Source of the DNA: Chloroflexota bacterium
GTDB taxonomy: Bacteria; Chloroflexota; UBA6077
Reading direction: 5' to 3'
Assembly (NCBI GenBank): GCA_021845945.1
Contig: JAJZRD010000181.1
Location: forward strand, 1 to 8,002
Length of the DNA: 8,002 nucleotides
Part shown: positions 1 to 5,890 of the stretch, piece by piece
Position numbering within the stretch: position 1 is the stretch's first letter
Layout of the letters: each line of letters begins with the position of its first letter
Notes under the pieces: model-generated
What the model saw: only the letters and a program-made list of their open reading frames with translations
Told to the model about the DNA's origin: nothing
The model's database searches: none
Translations under genes and position numbers: made by a program

Positions 1-2
1 TC

Positions 3-101
3 TTGGGGGCCGTGTTGGTGTATCAACTGGCGTTGCTCCGTCGTTTCGAGAACGGTGACGATCTGCGAGTCGGGCTCAAACCCTACTTGCAGGCCGCCTG
101 A
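3..101 (+). CDS. C-terminal fragment of an unidentified protein
   Basis: A reading frame is open from the left edge and ends at TGA (99-101), giving 32 residues that end in LKPYLQAA. Third positions are mostly G or C, as in the other genes here, and the frame has a mix of hydrophobic and charged residues typical of a helical C-terminus (VLVYQLALLRRFENGDDLRVG). The fragment is too short to name a family, and no motif is recognised. The gene starts outside the window. Downstream lies only a weak 5-bp hairpin (127-141, loop CAACA) without a T-run, so its terminator is unclear; the larger palindrome at 150-266 may serve. The other frames across this short stretch are less convincing as coding, but a frame open by chance cannot be excluded. 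Confidence 0.55.
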   Translation: MGAVLVYQLALLRRFENGDDLRVGLKPYLQAA

Positions 102-149
102 CGATTTATGACCAGGTCTCATCTAGCTGGGCAACACCCAGAACCGCAA

Positions 150-266
150 CTGAGTGCGCCGTTCCTGAGGTAGGGCGGGGGTTTATCCCCCGCCGCTGGC
201 CGCACGTCCGGCGGCCGGGCACAAGACCCCGCCCTACGCTGCGGAATTGCGGAACGACGCACTAAG
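150..266. repeat. Nested palindromic element (REP- or MITE-like)
   Basis: Outer arms CTGAGTGCGCCGTTCC (150-165) and GGAACGACGCACTAAG (251-266) are inverted copies matching at 14 of 16 positions. Inner arms GTAGGGCGGGG (170-180) and CCCCGCCCTAC (227-237) are a perfect 11-bp inverted repeat. Two further hairpins sit inside: GCGGGGG/CCCCCGC (175-181/187-193, loop TTTAT) and GGCCGC/GCGGCC (198-203/211-216). The 175-181 arm can pair either locally or with the far arm, so two folds compete. There is no T-run, so it is not a standard intrinsic terminator. The symmetrical, gene-free, GC-rich form suggests a dispersed repeat family, but only one copy is visible here, so this is inference. Confidence 0.6.
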
Positions 267-305
267 CGGCTGCACCTGGCCGATAGTAGCAAAGGAGAAC
301 CCCGT

Positions 306-333
306 TTGCAAGGCAGAGTCACAGTGTTATACT
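306..333 (+). promoter_or_regulatory. Extended -10 promoter for the regulator gene
   Basis: A -35-like TTGCAA (306-311) is separated by 16 bp from TATACT (328-333), and TG at 325-326 makes an extended -10 (TGn-TATACT). Transcription would begin near 340, leaving a leader of about 160 nt before the ATG at 502. The inverted half-sites ACAGT (321-325) and ACTGT (331-335) flank the first part of the -10 with a 5-base gap, so a repressor or autoregulator could bind there; that part is inference from symmetry alone. Confidence 0.55.
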
Positions 334-423
334 GTCCCGGTCCGCGTTGCGGGTAAACCCCTGTGCCTTTCAGCAAATCATCCAACGCCGCGGTGTTCCG
401 TCCGCCCGTCTGCCCCTGCCAAC

Positions 424-461
424 GCCGGGCGGCTTGCAGGATAGGTCCTTGGTAGCCCGGC
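424..461 (+). promoter_or_regulatory. Leader stem-loop upstream of the regulator start
   Basis: GCCGGGC (424-430) pairs with GCCCGGC (455-461), and inside that loop AGGA (438-441) pairs with TCCT (446-449) around TAGG. The structure lies in the inferred 5' leader about 40 bases before the ATG at 502. No T-run follows, so it is not a terminator. It could influence translation or mRNA stability. It directly precedes the GTG at 463 with no space for a ribosome site, which argues that GTG is not the main start. Confidence 0.4.
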
Positions 462-501
462 TGTGGCGGTTCAACTGAGCGCCGGGGGTCGTGCCAGTCT
501 G

Positions 502-3500
502 ATGGATTACCCCGCCTTTCTAACGAAGATCAGATTGCCGCAGCGGCGCGCGGATGTTCTGCGCCGTTCCAGGTTGGTGGATTTCCTCCACCAACAGGTG
601 GACAAACGGCTGATCATTCTGTCGGCTGCTGCCGGGTACGGCAAGACCACCCTCCTGGTGGATTTCGCCCACGAGGTCGATCTCCCCGTCTGCTGGTACT
701 CCTTGGACGCCTCGGACGCCGATCCCCGGACCTTCTTCGAGTACCTACTGCTGTCGCTGCGCCAACGATTCCCCGACTTCGGTCGGCAGACCGAGTCGCT
801 GCTCAAGTCGGTCGAGGACGTAGGCCGCGAGGTCAACTCCGTCGTGGCGTCCCTGGTGAACGAGATCCAATCGGACATACCCGACTACTTCCTGCTGATC
901 CTGGACGACTTCCACTGGGCGGACGACAGCGAAGCGGTCAACGCCGCTCTGGATCTGCTGATCTACTATCTGCCCGACAACTGCCACCTGCTCCTCTCCA
1001 CTCGCACCCTGCCCCAACTCACCTTCTCCCGATTGGCGGCCCAGCGACAGGTGGCCGGACTGGGAACCACCGACCTCCGCTTCACGCCCGAGGAGCTGAG
1101 CCGCTTGCTGCGCGAGAACTTCAAGCTGGTAATGTCGTCCAACCAAACCGAGGAGCTGATCGAGGCCTCCGAGGGTTGGATCACCGGCATCCTGCTCACC
1201 ACCCACACCCTCTGGATGGGGCTGGTGGAGAACCTGGTCAAGGCCAAAGGGACGGGTAGCCCGCTCTTCGACTACCTGGCCAACGAGGCCTACCTTCAGC
1301 AGCAGCCGGAGTCGCAGCGCTTCTTGCTCCGATCTTCCGTGCTCCAGCAGATGTCGCCGGAGCGGTGTGACCGCCTCTTCGCCGACGGGGACGCCGCGGA
1401 GATGCTGCACTACCTGGTGAGGGCTAACCTCTTCGTCCAGGAGCTGGATGGATCGGGTGAGTGGTATCGCTACCACAACCTGTTCCAGGAGTTCCTCCAG
1501 GCGAAGCTGAAGGCCGAGGACCCCGACCTCTACGCCGAGCTCCAACGACGAGCGGCGGAGATGGCCGAGGAAGAGAGGGAATGGGACGCGGCCTTTGGGC
1601 ACTACCAGGCGGCTGGCGACGGGGAGGCGGCAGCCAGGTTGGTGGAGCATGTGGCCGAAGAGATGATGCAGTCGGGTCGCTGGCGCACGCTTTACCGGTG
1701 GTTCGACTGCCTGTCGCCGGGGGTGATCGACTCTAGACCGACCCTTTCCCTCTACCGCGGCCGCAGCTACATCTGGTCCGGCGAGCCCGATAGGGCCATA
1801 GCACACCTGGACAGAGCAGCCCAGCGTTCCAAGTTGCAGGGTAACGCGGAATCGGCTGGTGGAGCTCTCACCGCCAAGAGCGTGGCCCTGAGACTCAAGG
1901 GCCGCCTGAGCGAATCCCTGGAGGCATGCCGTGAGGCTCTCTCCCTTCAGGACGATCCCACCTCCCAGGTGGCCGCAGAGGCTCATAGGGAAATCGGCAT
2001 CTGCCTGGCGTCCCTCGGGAGGCTCACGGAGTCCGCGGCGGATCTGCGAGAAGGTCTAGCGATCTACGACGGACTGGGGAACGAAGAGGGGGTCGCGACC
2101 ATATGCCAGTCCATGGGGGTCCTCTTGGTTCGTCTCGGGGACCTGGCCCAGGGTATGTCCCATTACCGTCGCTCTCTCGCCGCCTGGCAGAGGTTGGGTA
2201 ACACCGCCTCAGCCGCCCACGTGCTCAACTGCATCGCCCTGGTCCACTACTACACGGGCGAGTACGAGCAGGCTGTCGAGATCCTTGAGAACGCCCTTGC
2301 TCAGGCGCGACAAGGCGGTCGACTTCGGGTAGAGGCCTTCGTCCTCGGGAGTCTCGGAGACGTGCGACGCGACTCGGGCAACTTGCAGGCCGCCCTGGAA
2401 GCCTACGAAGCAGCCCTGGAGATCGCGCAGCGGGTCGATGAACTCCCCTTGATAAACTACATGCTTGATGCTCTGGCCAACACTCATCGACTGTCTGGTG
2501 ACTACGCCACGGCTGAGCGGTTACTGCGACAGGCGCTACAGCAGGCGGAAGACGCTCAGTCACCCTACGAAGCTGCTACTTACTCCATTTCGGCGGGCGT
2601 ACTCGCCGAGGAGCAGGGCGACGTCGACCGATCTGTGGAACTGCTGCGATCGGCCATCGATCGGCTGGGCCCATCGGGAGCCAAGCGGGATCTGGCCCGG
2701 GCCCGACTTCACCTGGCCCATACTCTTTACGCCGCCGGCAATCCGGACGTGGCGGCCCGCGAGCTGGAAGCCACCCTTGAGCTGTGTCGTGAACTGGGGT
2801 ACGACGCATTCATGGTGGCCGAAGGGCAGAGGACGGGAGAGCTGATCTCGTGGGCCCTGGCCCGGGGCGTCGGGGGTAGGCGGCTCGAGTTGGTCGCTCA
2901 GAGACTTCGGGCGGCCAGGCAGCCGGTGCAGGCTAACCGACGGCCGAACATCCACGTCGAGCCTGCCGGGCCCACGAAGATCGAGATCTACTCCTTCGGT
3001 CCCGCAGGGGTGTTGGTGGACTCCCGACTGGTTACCAGCAGCGACTGGGCGGTGGAGAAGACCAAGGAGCTGTTCTTCTACCTGCTCCAGCAGAACCATC
3101 CTCTCCGGAAGGAGCAGATCGTGGACGACGTCTGGCCCGACGTGGAGCCGGGCAAGAGCAACAGCCAGTTCCACTCCACCATGTACCGGCTGCGCCGGGC
3201 CCTCTTCCCCCAGTGTGTGACCTATCGGGATAGCCGCTACCAGCTCACCCTGGGCAACGCCTACTCGTACGACGCCGAGGAGTTTCCCAGACTGCTGGAC
3301 GAGGGTGACATCGTCGATCTTCCCCTTGCGCGTCGCATAGGAGCGTACAATCGGGCCATCGACCTCTACAAGGGTCCCTTCTTGGACGAGTTCTACTCCG
3401 ACTGGGTGATCCCACGGCGAGAAGATCTGGAGCTTCGCTACCTCCAGGCACTGACGCGCCTGGCCAAGCTGAGGGCGCAGGAGGGCTCCTTGGAGCAGGC

Positions 3501-3723
3501 TCTGGAGCTGCTGCGCACCGCCGTGGCGACCGACCCCTTCCAGGAGGAAGCCCACCACGGGCTGATCCTCTACTCCGCCCTCATGGGAGACCGGGCAGCC
3601 GCCCTTCGCCACTACCAGACCTACGTGGAGCTGCTGCGCGAGGAGCTAAGGGCCAAGCCGAGTGCAGGGATTCTAGAGCTTGCCGATAGTATCGCGCGGG
3701 GACAGGCAGTGCCGTCCCTATAG
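502..3723 (+). CDS. MalT-like STAND ATPase-TPR regulator with C-terminal SARP (wHTH-BTAD) module
   Basis: A cytoplasmic transcriptional activator of 1073 residues. Residues 1-30 carry the family opening (FLTKIRLPQRR). The STAND ATPase has a Walker A, AAAGYGKTT (42-50, Lys48), a Walker B, LLILDDFH (131-138), and a sensor-like STRTLPQL (from 166). WYRYHNLFQEFL (from 321) closes the MalT-like helical part. TPR-type helix pairs span about 413-790. An OmpR-type winged helix follows (about 827-922, recognition region SNSQFHSTMYRLRRAL), then a BTAD domain (about 923-1065). By family analogy, ligand or protein binding with ATP drives oligomerisation and DNA binding. I chose ATG 502 because MalT-like proteins start a few residues before the TKxxxP motif; GTG 463 would add 13 residues. 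Neither start has a good Shine-Dalgarno sequence. All motifs look intact. The target genes and inducer cannot be read from the sequence. Confidence 0.93.
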   Translation: MDYPAFLTKIRLPQRRADVLRRSRLVDFLHQQVDKRLIILSAAAGYGKTTLLVDFAHEVDLPVCWYSLDASDADPRTFFEYLLLSLRQRFPDFGRQTESLLKSVEDVGREVNSVVASLVNEIQSDIPDYFLLILDDFHWADDSEAVNAALDLLIYYLPDNCHLLLSTRTLPQLTFSRLAAQRQVAGLGTTDLRFTPEELSRLLRENFKLVMSSNQTEELIEASEGWITGILLTTHTLWMGLVENLVKAKGTGSPLFDYLANEAYLQQQPESQRFLLRSSVLQQMSPERCDRLFADGDAAEMLHYLVRANLFVQELDGSGEWYRYHNLFQEFLQAKLKAEDPDLYAELQRRAAEMAEEEREWDAAFGHYQAAGDGEAAARLVEHVAEEMMQSGRWRTLYRWFDCLSPGVIDSRPTLSLYRGRSYIWSGEPDRAIAHLDRAAQRSKLQGNAESAGGALTAKSVALRLKGRLSESLEACREALSLQDDPTSQVAAEAHREIGICLASLGRLTESAADLREGLAIYDGLGNEEGVATICQSMGVLLVRLGDLAQGMSHYRRSLAAWQRLGNTASAAHVLNCIALVHYYTGEYEQAVEILENALAQARQGGRLRVEAFVLGSLGDVRRDSGNLQAALEAYEAALEIAQRVDELPLINYMLDALANTHRLSGDYATAERLLRQALQQAEDAQSPYEAATYSISAGVLAEEQGDVDRSVELLRSAIDRLGPSGAKRDLARARLHLAHTLYAAGNPDVAARELEATLELCRELGYDAFMVAEGQRTGELISWALARGVGGRRLELVAQRLRAARQPVQANRRPNIHVEPAGPTKIEIYSFGPAGVLVDSRLVTSSDWAVEKTKELFFYLLQQNHPLRKEQIVDDVWPDVEPGKSNSQFHSTMYRLRRALFPQCVTYRDSRYQLTLGNAYSYDAEEFPRLLDEGDIVDLPLARRIGAYNRAIDLYKGPFLDEFYSDWVIPRREDLELRYLQALTRLAKLRAQEGSLEQALELLRTAVATDPFQEEAHHGLILYSALMGDRAAALRHYQTYVELLREELRAKPSAGILELADSIARGQAVPSL

Positions 3724-3824
3724 ATGTCCGCTGTGCCTCCCAATGATCCGCTCGCTCTTCTTCCCAGCCATCGTTTCTTGCGAGAGTTTTGCGAGAATCG
3801 GTCTGTAAAGTGCGCGCTAACGAA

Positions 3825-3842
3825 GGGGTTCTCACGGACCCC
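3825..3842 (+). terminator. Hairpin downstream of the regulator (weak terminator candidate)
   Basis: GGGGTTC (3825-3831) pairs with GGACCCC (3836-3842) around TCAC, with one G-T pair. It lies about 100 bases after the regulator stop and before the small peptide's ribosome site. ATTGACGC follows with no T-run, so termination is uncertain; it could equally be a leader hairpin. Confidence 0.25.
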
Positions 3843-3878
3843 ATTGACGCAGAGAACGAAAGAGGGGGATCTGCCGAA

Positions 3879-3983
3879 ATGAAGCGAGCACGTTACATCT
3901 ACATCAAGGTCGTCTACGCTGTGTTGGCTATCGCCGCCCTGGCGATGGCTGCGGGTGCCCCGGAGGGCTGGCCTGCTCCGTAG
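3879..3983 (+). CDS. Possible 34-residue single-span membrane peptide
   Basis: ATG (3879) to TAG (3981-3983) encodes a basic N-terminus (MKRARYIYIK), one hydrophobic helix (VVYAVLAIAALAMAAGA, residues 11-27) and a short tail ending EGWPAP. A purine-rich GAGGGGG (3862-3868) lies 10 bases upstream of the ATG, and most third positions are G or C, which supports real coding. The same frame is open further upstream to a TTG at 3789, but the added residues look non-coding and the ribosome site favours the shorter form. The positive-inside layout suggests the N-terminus stays in the cytoplasm. It sits 138 bases before the DUF5317 membrane gene on the same strand, so a functional link is possible but unproven. 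No family is recognised; it could also be a spurious frame or leader peptide. Confidence 0.5.
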   Translation: MKRARYIYIKVVYAVLAIAALAMAAGAPEGWPAP

Positions 3984-3996
3984 TCGCTAGTCGCAG

Positions 3997-4087
3997 GCGG
4001 GGATACATCCCTTGGAAAGGTAGTAGTCTCTGCTCCTTCCCCCGCAGGAGGCTGCTCCCAGGGAGCTAGCGCTTTCCCGGGAGCAGC
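3997..4087 (+). promoter_or_regulatory. Structured leader with competing hairpins before the DUF5317 gene
   Basis: GCGGGG (3997-4002) can pair with CCCCGC (4040-4045), enclosing GGGA/TCCC (loop TACA, 4001-4011 region). Next comes a bulged hairpin of 13 pairs: GCTGCTCCC (4051-4059) with GGGAGCAGC (4079-4087), and inside it GGGA (4061-4064) with TCCC (4075-4078). CTGCTCC occurs twice (4030-4036 and 4052-4058), and both copies can pair with GGAGCAG (4080-4086), so the folds exclude each other. There is no T-run after the hairpin, so control would act on translation or processing rather than by intrinsic termination. No known riboswitch class is recognised. Confidence 0.4.
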
Positions 4088-4121
4088 GTGGTTTCTAACG
4101 AATGGCATACGAGGCGCACGT

Positions 4122-4718
4122 TTGATTCTGGTCTTGGCCGTTGTGCTTGGCATCGGCGTGGCACTGGTTAGAGGGGGCAAGCTCCACCGTCTGGCCGGCA
4201 CGCAGTTTCGTTTGGGCTGGCTGGCCGTTCTGGCTCTGATGCTGCAGATGTACGTGATCTACTACCCTGCAGAGCGGATCCAGATGGAGCGCTCCCTCCA
4301 TGCCGCTTTCATGATGGGATCCTACGCCGTTCTGACCGTAGTCGTGCTGGTTAACAGGCGAATACCCGGGATGCCGGTTATCGGCTTGGGCCTGTTGCTC
4401 AATCTGGCCGTGATGGCGAGCAACGGCGGGTACATGCCGGTAACGCGGGAAGCGATCATCACGACTGGTACCCGAACCGCCGAGGAGCTCCCTGCAGAGG
4501 GCGCTAGGCTCCCCAGGTCGAAAGATGTGCTGCTGCCCGCCGATCAGACTCGATTGTGGATACTCTCCGACGTGATAACGGCACCGAAGATGCCGCTGGC
4601 GAGGGTCTACAGTCTTGGGGACCTGATCGTCGCTACCGGGGCGTTCGTTCTGCTCCAAGCCGCTATGGTGCCCGGCCGGAAGAGGCGTTCCCTGGAAGAA
4701 GGTATGGGGACCGCCTGA
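4122..4718 (+). CDS. DUF5317 family integral membrane protein
   Basis: A 198-residue protein with hydrophobic segments at about residues 1-16, 32-49, 61-78, 84-100 and 164-183, giving five likely membrane helices. The NGGYMPV motif at 101-107, after the fourth helix, and the YSLGDLIVATGAF stretch near the C-terminus (163-175) match what I know of DUF5317. The segment between (about 108-160) is polar and probably lies outside the bilayer. No enzymatic residues are evident and the family's function is unknown. The start is TTG: GAGG (4111-4114) lies seven bases upstream, there is no in-frame ATG nearby, and the sequence MILVLAVVLG begins directly with the first helix, as is usual for the family. 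A structured leader precedes it and the NHLP-like gene follows 33 bases later, probably in the same transcript. Confidence 0.82.
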   Translation: MILVLAVVLGIGVALVRGGKLHRLAGTQFRLGWLAVLALMLQMYVIYYPAERIQMERSLHAAFMMGSYAVLTVVVLVNRRIPGMPVIGLGLLLNLAVMASNGGYMPVTREAIITTGTRTAEELPAEGARLPRSKDVLLPADQTRLWILSDVITAPKMPLARVYSLGDLIVATGAFVLLQAAMVPGRKRRSLEEGMGTA

Positions 4719-4742
4719 GCGATCGCAGACGTTCACTCGACT

Positions 4743-4748
4743 GGAGGG
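4743..4748 (+). promoter_or_regulatory. Ribosome binding site of the NHLP-like gene
   Basis: GGAGGG is an almost full anti-Shine-Dalgarno match, three bases before the ATG at 4752. It fixes that start and suggests strong translation of the small protein relative to the TTG-started gene before it. Confidence 0.7.
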
Positions 4749-4751
4749 ACG

Positions 4752-5024
4752 ATGCCGTCACACCCGGAATTAGAGAGGCTCATCGGCACCGCCATCGTCG
4801 ATGGCGAGTTCCGAGCAAGCCTCCTCGAGTCGCCGGCCACCGCCGCGGCGGGCTTCAGCTTATCGGCGGAGGAGCTGGATGTTCTGAGTTCCGCCGCCGG
4901 GGACTCGCTGGAGGAATTGGCCGCCCACCTCTACGCGTGGATCACCAGGGCACCCAAGTTCAGGCGCGCGCTCGCGATCCGGTGGGCACTGGAAAGCCAC
5001 CAGACGGCTCGTATAGCCGTGTAG
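4752..5024 (+). CDS. Small Os1348/NHLP-like protein
   Basis: A 90-residue soluble, mainly helical protein. Residues 5-64 follow the pattern I associate with Os1348-type members of the NHLP (nitrile-hydratase-like leader peptide) clan: a first helix with ELERLIGTAIVDGEFRASLL, a P-x-A turn (ESPATAAAGF), then LSAEELDVLSSAAGDSLEELAAHL. NHLP sequences often serve as leaders of ribosomally made peptides, but this one has no double-glycine cleavage site, and its tail (65-90, rich in Arg, Ala and His, no Cys) does not look like a modifiable core. No maturase or exporter is visible in the window. It may therefore be a stand-alone clan member. It follows the DUF5317 gene by 33 bases and ends before a strong terminator, so the two probably form an operon. 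The assignment rests on pattern recognition only. Confidence 0.68.
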   Translation: MPSHPELERLIGTAIVDGEFRASLLESPATAAAGFSLSAEELDVLSSAAGDSLEELAAHLYAWITRAPKFRRALAIRWALESHQTARIAV

Positions 5025-5066
5025 CAACCCTTCCTTACGGCACCAAGTAGGCAGCCGACCTGTTCC

Positions 5067-5085
5067 CAGACCGGTCGACCGTCTG
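5067..5085 (+). terminator. First hairpin of a tandem 3' structure
   Basis: CAGAC (5067-5071) pairs with GTCTG (5081-5085), with inner GG/CC pairs around TCGA. It stands only seven bases ahead of the large terminator hairpin. Alone it has no T-run, so it is probably an accessory element for stability or pausing. Confidence 0.3.
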
Positions 5086-5091
5086 AGGTGT

Positions 5092-5145
5092 TCAGAGGCC
5101 AGCGTTCAGCCTCCTGCCCTCGGCTGAGCGTTGGCCTCTGACTTT
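5092..5145 (+). terminator. Strong intrinsic terminator between convergent operons
   Basis: The arms at 5092-5110 and 5123-5141 form a 19-bp stem with only two G-T type positions, around a 12-base loop (CTCCTGCCCTCG). On the plus strand it is followed by CTTTT, so it ends the DUF5317/NHLP-like transcript. On the minus strand the stem is the same but is followed by ACACC without a T-run, so it would stop rpsU transcription less well, though it may still protect that 3' end. It lies between two genes that face each other (stops at 5024 and 5173). Confidence 0.82.
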
Positions 5146-5172
5146 TGGATCCCCTACTACGCGGCACTCGGA

Positions 5173-5400
5173 CTAGCGGCCTCGGCCGCCGCCCCCGCGA
5201 TGCCGCCGCTCCGCGGCTTTCTGCCGTCGGCGCTTCAGCTTTCTCGCTGCCTCTTTCTCCTTCATTCGGCGCTGCTCCGAGGGGCCGACGTAGAAGCGAT
5301 GCTTCTTCAGCTCCCTCATGATACCGGACCGGACCATCCCCCTCTTGAAGCGAGACAGCAGCTCCTCGATCGACTCTCCGTCGCGCGCAACTACCTGCAT
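5173..5400 (-). CDS. rpsU: Small ribosomal subunit protein bS21
   Basis: A 75-residue protein that begins with the standard bS21 pattern MQVVARDGESIEELLSRFKR, followed by GIMRELKKHRFYVGPSEQRR (26-45) and a Lys/Arg-rich helix. bS21 binds the 30S platform near the 3' end of 16S rRNA and helps initiation on mRNAs. The tail (about 58-75, RRRQKAAERRHRGGGGRGR) is longer and richer in Gly and Arg than the short form in Escherichia coli. The start is fixed by homology at ATG 5400-5398; a longer upstream frame runs through the zinc-ribbon gene and is not coding. The ATG overlaps the upstream TAA by one base (TAATG), so translation is probably coupled. No T-rich terminator is seen right after the stop; the shared hairpin at 5092-5141 is the nearest candidate. 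Confidence 0.95.
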   Translation of the reverse strand: MQVVARDGESIEELLSRFKRGMVRSGIMRELKKHRFYVGPSEQRRMKEKEAARKLKRRRQKAAERRHRGGGGRGR

Positions 5401-5735
5401 TATCGACCCCGTCCGTAGCCGCTGCCGCGCTCTCGCGCATAGCAGTCGGAGCAGTATACCGGCTTGTCGCCCCGGGGCTGGAACGGAACCTCGGTCTCCT
5501 TGCCGCAACTAGCGCACACCGCCGGATACATCTGGCGAGGCTCTCGGCTGTAGCCCGAGCCATTGCCACCGCGTGCTCCGCCGTTTCTCTCAGAGCGGCG
5601 AGCCGCCCGGCACTCTGGGCACCGTGCTGGGTCGTTGGTGAAACCCTTCTGAGCAAAGAACTCTTGCTCCTCCACCGTGAAGGCGAACGAGCGCCCGCAG
5701 TCACGGCACACCAGGGTCCTCTCGGAATAGGGCAT
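5400..5735 (-). CDS. Zinc-ribbon protein with CxxC-x17-CxxC domain
   Basis: A 111-residue protein with eight cysteines in four CxxC pairs: C10/C13, C39/C42, C74/C77 and C95/C98. The first two pairs fit a short zinc-ribbon (zf-trcl type: LVCRDCGRSF, then the FFAQKGFTNDPARCPEC stretch). The last two have 17 residues between them (VCASCGKE through VYCSDCY), the known CxxC-x17-CxxC module. A Gly/Arg/Asn-rich linker (about 46-68) and a GSGYGRGR tail suggest nucleic-acid or ribosome contact, but that is inference. AAGGAG (5742-5747) is six bases before the ATG, a clear ribosome site. The stop overlaps the rpsU start by one base, tying the protein to translation. The exact function of this family is not known to me. 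Confidence 0.85.
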   Translation of the reverse strand: MPYSERTLVCRDCGRSFAFTVEEQEFFAQKGFTNDPARCPECRAARRSERNGGARGGNGSGYSREPRQMYPAVCASCGKETEVPFQPRGDKPVYCSDCYARERGSGYGRGR

Positions 5736-5757
5736 CTAAAACTCCTTAGGAAAACTG

Positions 5758-5774
5758 TAGCTCCAAGCGAGCTA
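5758..5774 (-). promoter_or_regulatory. Leader hairpin just before the zinc-ribbon ribosome site
   Basis: On the minus strand TAGCTC and GAGCTA form a perfect 6-bp stem around GCTTG. CAGTTTTCC and then the AAGGAG ribosome site (5742-5747) follow. With a short T-run it could act as a weak attenuator for the zinc-ribbon/rpsU operon, or position a regulatory protein near the ribosome site. The stem is short, so it may be fortuitous. Confidence 0.35.
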
Positions 5775-5890
5775 TGCGGGACAGCCGACGGGGCCGACCC
5801 GGAAGGGGAGATCGTCGACGCGGGGTGAGGGGCTCCGGGAGGAAACCAGCAACCACCCACTGAGGGTCAAACGTCGCCTCTTTCCCCCAT

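Larger units (their letters stand above)
102..501. other. Gene-free region between the partial gene and the regulator
   Basis: This 400-base stretch has no convincing gene. It contains, in order, a weak hairpin (127-141), a nested palindromic element (150-266), a promoter with a dyad over its -10 box (306-335), two copies of the 9-mer CCAACGCCG (382-390 and 419-427), and a stem-loop (424-461). A plus-strand frame across 247-444 is open by chance: it starts inside the palindrome, lacks a ribosome binding site and its product resembles nothing known. A GTG at 463 is in frame with the large regulator and could be an alternative start. Confidence 0.6.

Noticed and set aside
382..427. Two copies of CCAACGCCG as the start of a direct-repeat array
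   Set aside because: Only two copies of a 9-mer, 37 bases apart, in GC-rich DNA; no third copy or regular spacer, so neither CRISPR nor iteron array is supported.
247..444. A 65-codon plus-strand frame before the regulator
   Set aside because: It begins with TTG inside the palindromic element, spans the inferred promoter, has no ribosome site and its residues look non-coding.
745..1986. A 413-codon open frame on the minus strand inside the regulator gene
   Set aside because: The plus-strand gene has continuous conserved domains here; the antisense product is low-complexity Gln/Val/Gly-rich and matches no family.
2560..3612. A 350-codon open frame on the minus strand opposite the TPR and SARP part
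   Set aside because: Same reason: antisense to a well-supported gene, with no motif and no ribosome binding site.
4752..5024. Interpretation as a RiPP precursor with a modifiable core
   Set aside because: There is no double-glycine or other leader cleavage site, the tail has no Cys and few Ser/Thr, and no modification or export gene is in the window.
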